DNA of 28,480 nucleotides from a virus: IMG/VR virus record IMGVR_UViG_3300035698_002192, positions 1 through 28,480 of that record. One strand, given 5' to 3'. The notes under the pieces were generated by a model that saw only the letters and a program-made list of their open reading frames with translations, was not told where the DNA came from and searched no databases. Shown here one piece after another: positions 7,971 to 14,257 of the stretch. How positions within the stretch are numbered: position 1 is the stretch's first letter; each line of letters starts with the position of its first letter. A program made the translations under genes and the position numbers.

Positions 7971-8156
7971 CTAATTGTATTCATTAATATGTAGCTTTAT
8001 TTCAGAAGGTATATCATCCGTTCTTTTCTCGAAATGAGGCCATGCACAATCACGACATATAGGGCGTTCTTCACCTGGGAGATACTCCTGCTCTAATCCG
8101 CATCTGCCACAAACGTAAAATAACTCTCTGCCCTCTTCTTGTCGCTTATTTGTCAT
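7971..8156 (-). CDS. Small zinc-ribbon protein
   Basis: A 61-aa protein with two CxxC pairs, CGRCG near residue 16 and CRDCA near residue 34, separated by about 15 residues (a classic zinc ribbon). It lies between the scaffold-like and decoration-like genes; its start overlaps the scaffold stop (TAATG). Small zinc-ribbon proteins in head clusters are common but their job is unknown. It could bind DNA, a protein partner, or serve as an assembly factor. Confidence 0.7.
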   Translation of the reverse strand: MTNKRQEEGRELFYVCGRCGLEQEYLPGEERPICRDCAWPHFEKRTDDIPSEIKLHINEYN

Positions 8157-9352
8157 TAGTCCTCATCTGTCTTAGAATCATAATTGTTTAACCCTAACCT
8201 ACTGCGTTCTTTCATCCTAGCTTCTGCCTTAGTAGGGTCAAGACCTGCCTTCTTATATAAAGCTTCCATTTTTTCTAACTTCTCTGACTTTGTTACAAGA
8301 GGCTTTGTTATTATATGTGAAGCTGCTGTAGATCCATTACTCTCATCAACACTTGCTCTACGTTCAGTTTCCATTTTTTTAGCCTCCGCTATCTTTTTCT
8401 GAACTTCTTCCTCAGAATACATCTTTGGTTTCGGTTCTTTAGTTTTAGTTGCTGCTAACCTAACTTCTAGTTCTTTGGCTACTTTATCGCCAAAGTCTAC
8501 TTGGTTCAGCCAATCGGGATTCTCTTCAACAATTTTAGTACATAACGCATACTCAGGGTACTCAGATTCTAAAACATCAGCTATTTCATCTTTGCTTAAC
8601 CCTTTTTCCTTTAACTCCAATACCTTTGCTTCCGGCCTTGTGTTAGGGAACTGGTCAACCAACCTTTTAACTGATTCATCTTGCTTACCGATAAACTCTT
8701 CAGCTTTCTCAGCTAACTCTTCTTTATCAGTAGCCTCAGTCTTTAACGAATTACGCCTTTGTTCGTTCTTTGCTACCCACCTTTGCGCTGCTAATGGATC
8801 TTCATCGTTCCACGTTTCCCAATCTTCCTTTGTCATCTCACGCCTATTGGCATAAGGTTTATCTTGATCCTCTGTTATCTCAGAGAGGATTCTCTGCTCT
8901 TCTACTTGTGTGGACTTGCCCTCTTTGATAGGCTCTTCGATAGTTTTCATCTGACCTTTTAAGCCAGTTATCATATCTTCAAGCGCTTTAATCTTTGAGT
9001 CATAGGCTCTATCTCTATCTTTGCCCTGTCCAAACATCTTGTTGATCTTCTTCTCAGCTTTCTTTAGCTTCCTAGCGAGTTGTTTATCTGAAGGTTCGCC
9101 ATCCCTTTTCTTCTTGACCTCTTCTAACTTAGTCTTTTCTTCGTCATTCAAATCATCTTCAGGCTTATCTAACAACTCTTCATCCGTTGCTTCCTCCTGC
9201 TCTTCTGCTTGAATTTCCTCTGTAGTCTTTTCTTTAGGCGCTACAATTTCCTCTTTTTTAGGCTCTTCAACCTTATTTTCTTCTTGTTGCTTTCCTGCTA
9301 GGAGATCAGATAACTTCTTCTTCCCTAGCTCTAAAACATTTTCAAGACTCAT
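8156..9352 (-). CDS. Scaffolding-like protein of the prohead
   Basis: The 398-aa protein is highly charged and mostly helical: a Glu/Lys-rich N-terminal third (residues 20-85), a predicted coiled coil (about 90-150), a middle part with LVDQFPNTRPEAKVLELKEKG and YPEYALCTKIVEENPDWL, and a basic C-terminal end (residues 345-390). There is no signal peptide or enzyme motif. Size, charge and position between the portal and capsid genes match phage scaffolding proteins, which guide capsid assembly and leave or are digested before packaging. No prohead protease was recognised in the window, so an exit mode like that of P22 is possible. The role is inferred from context. Confidence 0.65.
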   Translation of the reverse strand: MSLENVLELGKKKLSDLLAGKQQEENKVEEPKKEEIVAPKEKTTEEIQAEEQEEATDEELLDKPEDDLNDEEKTKLEEVKKKRDGEPSDKQLARKLKKAEKKINKMFGQGKDRDRAYDSKIKALEDMITGLKGQMKTIEEPIKEGKSTQVEEQRILSEITEDQDKPYANRREMTKEDWETWNDEDPLAAQRWVAKNEQRRNSLKTEATDKEELAEKAEEFIGKQDESVKRLVDQFPNTRPEAKVLELKEKGLSKDEIADVLESEYPEYALCTKIVEENPDWLNQVDFGDKVAKELEVRLAATKTKEPKPKMYSEEEVQKKIAEAKKMETERRASVDESNGSTAASHIITKPLVTKSEKLEKMEALYKKAGLDPTKAEARMKERSRLGLNNYDSKTDED

Positions 9353-9365
9353 TTATATCTCCTGG

Positions 9366-9791
9366 TTACTTTTTCTTAAAGGGATTTGGCTTTGTTTTTG
9401 CTTTAGCCGGAGTTGGTGCAACCTCTGGCTCTTTAGCATTAGGCTCTTCAACTACAGGCTCTTCTGGTATCTCTTCGCCAAGAATAGTCAACAACGCTTT
9501 AATACGTTTCTTGTCAGATACCGTTGGGTTGCCTTTGTCTTGTAAAGCGTCTAATTCATCTCTTTGCTTCTTGACATCAGCTGCCTCTGCAAGCTTTATT
9601 CCCTTCTCTTTAAGCTTTTCTTTTGATTCCTTCTTTAAATCTTTTTCAAAATCATCTAACTTTTTGGCTCTATCAATAGCCGCCTGATCGTCAGCAACCG
9701 CCAAATCATGTGGCATATGGCCTCTTGCTGGATTGGTTTCCATAATGATAGGCTTGGGAAGGTTCTTACCCATTTTATTAGTAATAGCCAT
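9366..9791 (-). CDS. Hypothetical charged head-cluster protein
   Basis: This 141-aa protein has an N-terminal segment with GHMPHDLAVADDQAAIDRAKK, a helical charged middle and a Pro/Glu/Lys-rich low-complexity end (EEIPEEPVVEEPNAKEPEV, ending in NPFKKK). It overlaps the stop of the 87-aa protein (TAATG) and precedes the scaffold-like gene by 13 nt. The composition resembles that of the scaffold, so an assembly role is plausible, but no family is recognised. Confidence 0.6.
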   Translation of the reverse strand: MAITNKMGKNLPKPIIMETNPARGHMPHDLAVADDQAAIDRAKKLDDFEKDLKKESKEKLKEKGIKLAEAADVKKQRDELDALQDKGNPTVSDKKRIKALLTILGEEIPEEPVVEEPNAKEPEVAPTPAKAKTKPNPFKKK

Positions 9792-10054
9792 TACTCGTTC
9801 TCCTTGTTCGATTTTGTTAAACTAATTATTCTATCTGATACTACAGCTAAAATCTTATTCAGTTCGTCATACCCTGCCCTTGCATTTTGGGCTTCGTCTA
9901 TTTCACCTTGCCTCATGTGAGACAAGATGCTCCTTGTAAGAACACCTTGCCTCCACTTAATCAACTTCCTGAACACCAACCATCCTGCATGGTGCTTTAA
10001 GCTCTCTAAACTATCAAGCTCTTCTGCTACTGAATTTGCGAATAACTCTTTCAA
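9791..10054 (-). CDS. Hypothetical helical protein, TTG start
   Basis: An 87-aa all-helical protein (MKELFANSVAEELDSLESLK, GWLVFRKLIKWRQGVLTRSI). The start codon is TTG, 6 nt after AGGAG; no ATG fits this site. It heads a group of three tightly packed genes leading to the scaffold. Small helical proteins at this position are common in podovirus head clusters, but I cannot assign a function. Confidence 0.6.
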   Translation of the reverse strand: MKELFANSVAEELDSLESLKHHAGWLVFRKLIKWRQGVLTRSILSHMRQGEIDEAQNARAGYDELNKILAVVSDRIISLTKSNKENE

Positions 10055-10078
10055 ATTAACTCCTGTGTTAATAGCTAG

Positions 10079-10151
10079 GTAACGATTTGCCGAGAGATGG
10101 CATTTCGACCACCTTCATCTAGTTTCTCTTACTCGTATAGTGTTTCGTTAC
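10079..10151. other. Inverted-repeat element with a partial tRNA-like fold
   Basis: A perfect 7-bp inverted repeat, GTAACGA at 10079-10085 and TCGTTAC at 10145-10151, closes exactly 73 nt. On the plus strand it is followed by TT and a 4-bp hairpin (TGCC, 7-nt loop, GGCA; 10088-10102), the spacing of a tRNA acceptor stem and D-arm. No anticodon stem, no T-arm with TTCRA, and no CCA are present, so it is not called a tRNA. On the minus strand it lies in the leader of the TTG-start gene. Confidence 0.3.
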
Positions 10152-10172
10152 GCAGTTTCCTGCCTTCTAAAG

Positions 10173-10316
10173 CTAGCCTTTATATTCGTCAAATTTACCA
10201 GTGTCTAATCTTAACTGATTTCCATAGGTATCTACAACACAAAGCCTAACTTCTTTAGGCTGATTATTTGAACAATCTAAACATTTTGCTCTTATTGCTT
10301 TAATTGGTGTAACCAT
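10173..10316 (-). CDS. Small phage protein with KAIRAKCxDC motif
   Basis: A 47-aa ORF preceded by an ideal AGGAGGTGAA. The N-terminal half (IKAIRAKCLDCSNNQPKEV) matches a small Cys-containing protein found in many Firmicutes phages. In the usual version a second Cys pair and a CPLYPYR-GKNP end follow, whereas here the C-terminal half is different (VVDTYGNQLRLDTGKFDEYK), so the metal-binding second half is lost or replaced. It sits after the PD-(D/E)XK endonuclease gene within the same 1-kb island. The function is unknown. Confidence 0.65.
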   Translation of the reverse strand: MVTPIKAIRAKCLDCSNNQPKEVRLCVVDTYGNQLRLDTGKFDEYKG

Positions 10317-10495
10317 TTCACCTCCTTTTGTTTTATAGATATAATAGCTTTAGCTTTAGCATTACTCTTTATCCATTCCTAGCATTTATCAAAGCTATAT
10401 AATTGTTTATTACCAAGCCCCTTATGCTAGTGTATGTCACCGTTGTGAGAGTAATCAGCACAGAGCGGTGAAAAGCTCTAGGAGCTTGATAAACT
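10317..10495. other. Gap without a recognised gene
   Basis: Apart from the Shine-Dalgarno of the 47-aa gene, I see no gene here. A short perfect hairpin (AAGCTC, 3-nt loop, GAGCTT; 10473-10487) lies directly after the endonuclease stop on the minus strand and is followed by only TTTTC, which makes a weak terminator candidate. The stretch is AT-rich with several partial -10-like hexamers but no convincing promoter pair. Confidence 0.35.
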
Positions 10496-11083
10496 TTAAT
10501 TAATTTTCTCAATATCATATTTTGTTTGATTTCCTTTACCCCTGACCTTTATTCGCAATAAATCACCTTCTGAATAAATTGACATTTGCTTAGCAAATTC
10601 CCGAGCCGACCTATCCCATAGCATCACCCTTCCTTTTACCTCAAAAGAATATCGAATACTTTTAACTAAGTTGCCTTGATAATTTGTTGTAACAGGCTCA
10701 GCCTCAACAAATCTAACAACTGCCTCTTGCCCATCTTTCAAATCTAAAAACTTAGATTTTGATTCAACTTCAAATGGAATAAACCAAATATTATTCTCTT
10801 CTATATCAACTATTGCAAGAAAATCATATTCACCTTTTTTGTATCTATATCTTTTTCCATTCATATTGCGAGCTACCTCAACCATATGAACTTTCTTTTT
10901 TCTATTCATTGTCCAATACGATTTCTTAACTTGAACCTTTAATAATTTTCCATCTAAAGATTCTACTACATAATCGTATTTACATGAGTTTGAAAAAGGT
11001 ATAGAAATATTATAGCCAGAATCTATTGTTGACTTTAAAAAAAGTGCTTCGGCTTTATCTCCATTTTTTATTCTATTACTCAT
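10496..11083 (-). CDS. PD-(D/E)XK homing-type endonuclease with extra C-terminal domain
   Basis: Residues 1-105 of this 195-aa protein follow the PDDEXK_5/I-Ssp6803I group: G-x-x-x-E near residue 12, KYDYVVE with the metal-binding Asp at about 37, KVQVKKSYW with the Q-V-K catalytic triplet at about 51-53, then YDFLAIVDIEENNIWFIPFE. These enzymes are typically homing endonucleases. The C-terminal 75 residues (VVRFVEAEPVTTNYQGNLV ... YSEGDLLRIKVRGKG) are beta-rich and resemble an OB-fold nucleic-acid-binding domain, which I do not know as a usual partner. The gene separates two parts of the head cluster, as expected for a free-standing homing endonuclease. No intron is evident next to it. Confidence 0.7.
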   Translation of the reverse strand: MSNRIKNGDKAEALFLKSTIDSGYNISIPFSNSCKYDYVVESLDGKLLKVQVKKSYWTMNRKKKVHMVEVARNMNGKRYRYKKGEYDFLAIVDIEENNIWFIPFEVESKSKFLDLKDGQEAVVRFVEAEPVTTNYQGNLVKSIRYSFEVKGRVMLWDRSAREFAKQMSIYSEGDLLRIKVRGKGNQTKYDIEKIN

Positions 11084-11133
11084 TGTGTATACCTATTCCA
11101 CCACTAGCTATTTTTAAAGAACGTGACCTTATC

Positions 11134-11496
11134 TTAGTCTGCAAAATTTAAAAACGTGCCACTATATGTAAGCTTTACATACGCAAAATACCCTTTATCA
11201 TCTTCTGTTGCATATCCGCTATCCATGAATGGATCGTTATACAAGTCTTTCCCGCCTTCGAATCCTAGAGTTAAGTTCTTCGTAAACCTAACTAAATCAG
11301 GAGCATCTACCTTTGCACCTACTGTAAGCCTTGCTTGATCCGGAAGTTCATGCGTATGATACACATATTCATTCGTGTTAAGCAAATTACTCAAATAAGG
11401 GCTTGGAGTTGTATAAAGTCCTCTGTCTGTCTGTTCAGCCATAGCTGGCATTGCCATCAAGGCTAATACACACAACGCTAACAATACTCTTCTCAT
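11134..11496 (-). CDS. Secreted protein with outer-membrane-like strands
   Basis: This 120-aa protein has a strong Sec signal peptide (MRRVLLALCVLALMAMPAMA, then EQTDRG). The mature part contains alternating strand-like segments, ARLTVGAKVDAPDL, NLTLGFEGGKDLY and GYFAYVKLTYSGTFLNF, which resemble a few strands of an outer-membrane barrel or a small periplasmic beta protein. It is only about 100 residues long after cleavage, too short for a full porin. It sits between a tiny basic protein and the endonuclease in the head cluster, where exported proteins are not expected. The function is unknown. Confidence 0.65.
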   Translation of the reverse strand: MRRVLLALCVLALMAMPAMAEQTDRGLYTTPSPYLSNLLNTNEYVYHTHELPDQARLTVGAKVDAPDLVRFTKNLTLGFEGGKDLYNDPFMDSGYATEDDKGYFAYVKLTYSGTFLNFAD

Positions 11497-11519
11497 CTTA
11501 CTCTCCTTGTTAATTGTTA

Positions 11520-11651
11520 TTATCTTGTCTTGATTCTTCTTTTTTTCTTCTTGACTGTAAGCTTCTTGTTCTTTGGTCTCATAGCATTAAACACCTTCAT
11601 AATACCGGACTCGATGTTTCTGACTATTTTTGTTCTTACCTTCTTAGCCAT
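11520..11651 (-). CDS. Tiny Lys/Arg-rich protein
   Basis: A 43-aa ORF that starts 10 nt after the portal stop codon with an AAGGGG site (MAKKVRTKIVRNIESGIMK). The C-terminal half is strongly basic (KKLTVKKKKRRIKTR). It fits neatly between the portal and the signal-peptide gene and ends shortly before the latter. It may bind DNA or RNA or the portal. No family is recognised. Confidence 0.55.
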   Translation of the reverse strand: MAKKVRTKIVRNIESGIMKVFNAMRPKNKKLTVKKKKRRIKTR

Positions 11652-11661
11652 GTGTTCCCCT

Positions 11662-13791
11662 TTACATTGGTGGAGCTATTGGTGGTCTCGGCTGTTGTGT
11701 TGGCTGTGGCTGTGCTTGGCCTCTGTTCTCTTGCATAACCTGACCCATTGCTAAGTTGTTTGCCTGTTGCTCTTGATACTGTTTGTTGATCTGTTCAATC
11801 ATCATTACATACAACTGGAACATATAGTTGTCTAAGTTAGACCGGTACTCTTTATCTAAAGTATGGTAATCCTTATCTTTCTTCTCAGTTAATCCCATGA
11901 ACAACGTCATTACATCTTCTTCTGGCTCTGGCGTTAATACTTCACCTTGTTTAAGCCTTGTCCATGTGTCCTCTACTATCTTTGCTGATCCGAAATCCAT
12001 TCTTGGTTCTGGTGGCATAATATTCTCTACATTAGGTATTCCTACCTTCTTAGCTGCGTTCTTCCATAACTGCCAGTTACCTTTTGGATTGATCTGTGGA
12101 TTAAACCATATTGATTGGCTTAATGATTCTGCACCCCATAATGCTATTGTCCTCTCTAACTCCTTTGACCCTGTTGCTATGTCAGGATCAAACCTTACAT
12201 TATAACTACCTCGTATTGATTCAATTGAGAAGTTATTGAACAACTTGTCTCCGCCTTCACCTAGCACTCTGTCTCCTAAATCGCTAGGACTCCAATCCTG
12301 ATAGAACTGGAACAACATTGTTACTGCCTCTGATATATCCAACTGAATACGGTTTACCCACATACTAAACCTTGTCTCTGACTTCTGGTTGATTAACATA
12401 TCCCTTGTTGCTGTGCCACTCACACCTTGTGTATTATTCATAAAGTATGATGCTGCTCCTGTTAATCTCTCTACCATCTGAAACAATAGGTTAATATCTG
12501 ACTCAGCCCACGCTTGTGACCTTGACAGATTCGGGAAGTTTATATTCTTAGGATCATCTGTTGGGAACATATCCCCAGGTTTAACTCTGAAGTTCTGCTG
12601 GTCAAAGTTCTCATTTGGCTTATAAAACCCAAACGGTACGTTCTGCACATACTGGAAATCACTCTTCTGATTCCATACGTTATTGAACGCATTTGATACT
12701 GGTGCTATTAGTCTTGGTAATGATTTGCCATTGAAAAGCCCCGGTCGACGTATCATGCCTCCACCTATAAATGGCCTTTTTCCTGACCTAGTGATCTTTC
12801 GCAATGGCTTTTTAGCTATTACTGTCTCTGTAACTGGTTCGTAAGTAATTCTATATTCTTCAGTCTTTCCATCGGCTGTATGCTTTCCATATCTCTCATA
12901 TAATCTTATCTCAAACTCTTGTAGTTCTTTTGATGTGACATCTTCTTTGATTAATCCTAGTTTCTTTTCCTTTTCCTTGCTAATAAGCGAATCTTTTATC
13001 TTAACCTTGAGCTTCTTAACAAACTCTTCTGGGTCTTTTAACTGTTTGTAATATCCTCTCTCAGCTTCATCAATGAAATCAGCAGCATTTTTATGGAGAA
13101 TGTGTATTAGAAACGCCTTATCCTGCAATGTCTTACCAAACGTAGGGTACATTAGATCATCTAAATTGTCTATATTCTCAAGAACTGCCTTCTCAAACCG
13201 CATCTTTTCAGTCTCTATCTTGTACCCTTTGAACTCTGGTCTCTGGCCTTCCACTTTAGTTTCTCTCGGGATTCGACGGTCTACCCATTCGTACCAGACT
13301 TTCCATCTAACTTTAAAAATGGAAGTGCCTTGTGTGATTCTATTGTGTACGAAATCATCTATCTCAGGGAATATATTGCACTCTTGCTCAGATACCATCC
13401 ACTTAGCAAACTTAGCACTCTGGTCTTTCCGGTCAATATCAGTTGTCTCTGTTGCTACCATGTGCAACGTATCAGGAGTCCAACAAGTGCCTAACAAAGT
13501 AGCTTGATAACTATCACATACCGCAGCAGTAAGACCTAAGTTCCTGTCACTCTGCCATGAATCCTTATCAAGATCTTCAATGTCAGTAGGCCTTGCTCCT
13601 TCATACATGAGCAAATCTTTACACCTATCTTTTACCCAACCTTGCATTTCATACTCTGCTTGGGCGTACTCTGCTTTAATTATTTCGGATAAATCTTTTT
13701 GTTCGGCTGGTGATATATTGTCAGATTCTAATTCAGGAGCTACTCGTTTTTCTACTTTATCAAGATTGGATAATGGATTCTTCTTTGTCAT
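11662..13791 (-). CDS. Portal protein (large, podovirus-like)
   Basis: The 709-aa protein forms the dodecameric ring at the capsid vertex through which DNA enters and leaves. Recognisable parts are the helical N-terminal region (EYAQAEYEMQGWVKDRCKDL), LTAAVCDSYQATLLGTCWTP, the central GRPGLFNGKSLPRLIAPVSN-like region (residues about 355-375), and the portal core DINLLFQMVERLTGAASYFM ... GVSGTATRDMLI ... MWVNRIQLDISEAVTMLFQF. The end is Gln/Pro-rich (PQPTQQPRPPIAPPM), typical of portal tails. The size is close to that of P22-type portals (about 725 aa). It is preceded by a terminator and a promoter-bearing leader and follows the terminase genes, the usual order. Confidence 0.85.
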   Translation of the reverse strand: MTKKNPLSNLDKVEKRVAPELESDNISPAEQKDLSEIIKAEYAQAEYEMQGWVKDRCKDLLMYEGARPTDIEDLDKDSWQSDRNLGLTAAVCDSYQATLLGTCWTPDTLHMVATETTDIDRKDQSAKFAKWMVSEQECNIFPEIDDFVHNRITQGTSIFKVRWKVWYEWVDRRIPRETKVEGQRPEFKGYKIETEKMRFEKAVLENIDNLDDLMYPTFGKTLQDKAFLIHILHKNAADFIDEAERGYYKQLKDPEEFVKKLKVKIKDSLISKEKEKKLGLIKEDVTSKELQEFEIRLYERYGKHTADGKTEEYRITYEPVTETVIAKKPLRKITRSGKRPFIGGGMIRRPGLFNGKSLPRLIAPVSNAFNNVWNQKSDFQYVQNVPFGFYKPNENFDQQNFRVKPGDMFPTDDPKNINFPNLSRSQAWAESDINLLFQMVERLTGAASYFMNNTQGVSGTATRDMLINQKSETRFSMWVNRIQLDISEAVTMLFQFYQDWSPSDLGDRVLGEGGDKLFNNFSIESIRGSYNVRFDPDIATGSKELERTIALWGAESLSQSIWFNPQINPKGNWQLWKNAAKKVGIPNVENIMPPEPRMDFGSAKIVEDTWTRLKQGEVLTPEPEEDVMTLFMGLTEKKDKDYHTLDKEYRSNLDNYMFQLYVMMIEQINKQYQEQQANNLAMGQVMQENRGQAQPQPTQQPRPPIAPPM

Positions 13792-13809
13792 AAATTCTTC
13801 TCCCCCAAC

Positions 13810-13843
13810 AAAAAAAGGACAACCCCCTGATCAGGAATTGCCC
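13810..13843 (-). terminator. Intrinsic terminator directly before the portal gene
   Basis: On the minus strand GGGCAA (13843-13838) pairs with TTGTCC (13822-13817), one pair being G-T, around an inner CCTGATCAGG palindrome, and the stem is followed by seven T residues (13816-13810). This is a strong Rho-independent terminator. It stands only 19 nt before the portal start codon, so transcripts for the structural genes must either read through it or start within that short distance. Confidence 0.75.
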
Positions 13844-13914
13844 TCTTATTATATTGTTGGTGAGTTCTCTCCGTCGAGAAAACACAGTTTATTTTATTGT
13901 TAGAAATCCTTTAA
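13810..13914 (-). ncRNA. Candidate ~105-nt leader RNA from promoter to terminator
   Basis: If the promoter at 13921-13949 is active, transcription should begin near 13914 and stop in the T-run ending at 13810. The RNA would contain a 5' hairpin (13864-13883, 8-bp stem with one mismatch, CGTC/GACG-type tetraloop) and the terminator stem. It holds no convincing ORF. By layout it resembles the short terminated RNA made from the lambda late promoter. This is inference from sequence only. Confidence 0.45.
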
Positions 13915-13920
13915 TGTCTT

Positions 13921-13949
13921 ATTATATTATAGAATGTCTATTTTGTCAA
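13921..13949 (-). promoter_or_regulatory. Perfect-consensus sigma70 promoter upstream of portal leader
   Basis: On the minus strand the -35 box is TTGACA (13949-13944), the spacer is 17 nt, and the -10 box is TATAAT (13926-13921), an exact match to consensus. It lies in the gap after the 96-aa gene that follows terL and reads towards the portal gene. An alternative -10 (CTATAATAT) overlaps. The match is too good to be likely by chance even in AT-rich DNA. Confidence 0.75.
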
Positions 13950-13965
13950 ACAAATGTTTAATTTT

Positions 13966-14256
13966 TTAAACATCAAACCTAGACTTGCCATTATCCCCAG
14001 GTGTTATGATTCCATTCTTTATCTTCTGCATTGCTTGTGTCTTTACGAACTGCATGACAAACGGTGCTTCTAAATTAAGTGATCCTAGCGCTGAAGGAAT
14101 ATGCTTTGCTTGATTAGGATTTATTAAATATCTTATCCCATCATCTGAATCAACTGTCGCACATACTACAACTGTGTCTTGGTCAATAAACTTCTCAGGT
14201 GTTTCCTCAAACTTCTTCTTCTTCTTTGCTTCTAGGTTTGCTTTGGCTTCTCCCAT
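13966..14256 (-). CDS. Hypothetical protein after terL
   Basis: A 96-aa protein with a basic N-terminal segment (AKANLEAKKKKKFEETPEKF), a short beta-rich middle (DTVVVCATVDSDDGIRYLI), and a C-terminal part LEAPFVMQFVKTQAMQKIKN. It starts one base after the terL stop and is the last gene before the promoter/terminator region. I do not recognise the family. Confidence 0.6.
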   Translation of the reverse strand: MGEAKANLEAKKKKKFEETPEKFIDQDTVVVCATVDSDDGIRYLINPNQAKHIPSALGSLNLEAPFVMQFVKTQAMQKIKNGIITPGDNGKSRFDV

Positions 14257-14257
14257 T

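Noticed and set aside
10079-10151. A tRNA gene
   Set aside because: Acceptor stem and D-arm-like hairpin are present, but anticodon stem and T-arm with TTCRA cannot be formed on either strand. Kept only as a structured element.
10317-10495. A promoter upstream of the 47-aa gene
   Set aside because: Only imperfect hexamers (such as TTGGTA with an 18-nt spacer) are present in AT-rich sequence; much weaker than the three promoters reported.
11514-11754. Two overlapping plus-strand frames of 74 codons
   Set aside because: They cover the tiny basic gene and the Gln/Pro-rich end of the portal gene on the minus strand. They overlap each other, have no start signals and no recognisable domain.
13073-13903. 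Plus-strand frames inside the portal gene and its leader
   Set aside because: They are antisense shadows of the portal gene, and one runs through the terminator; no support.
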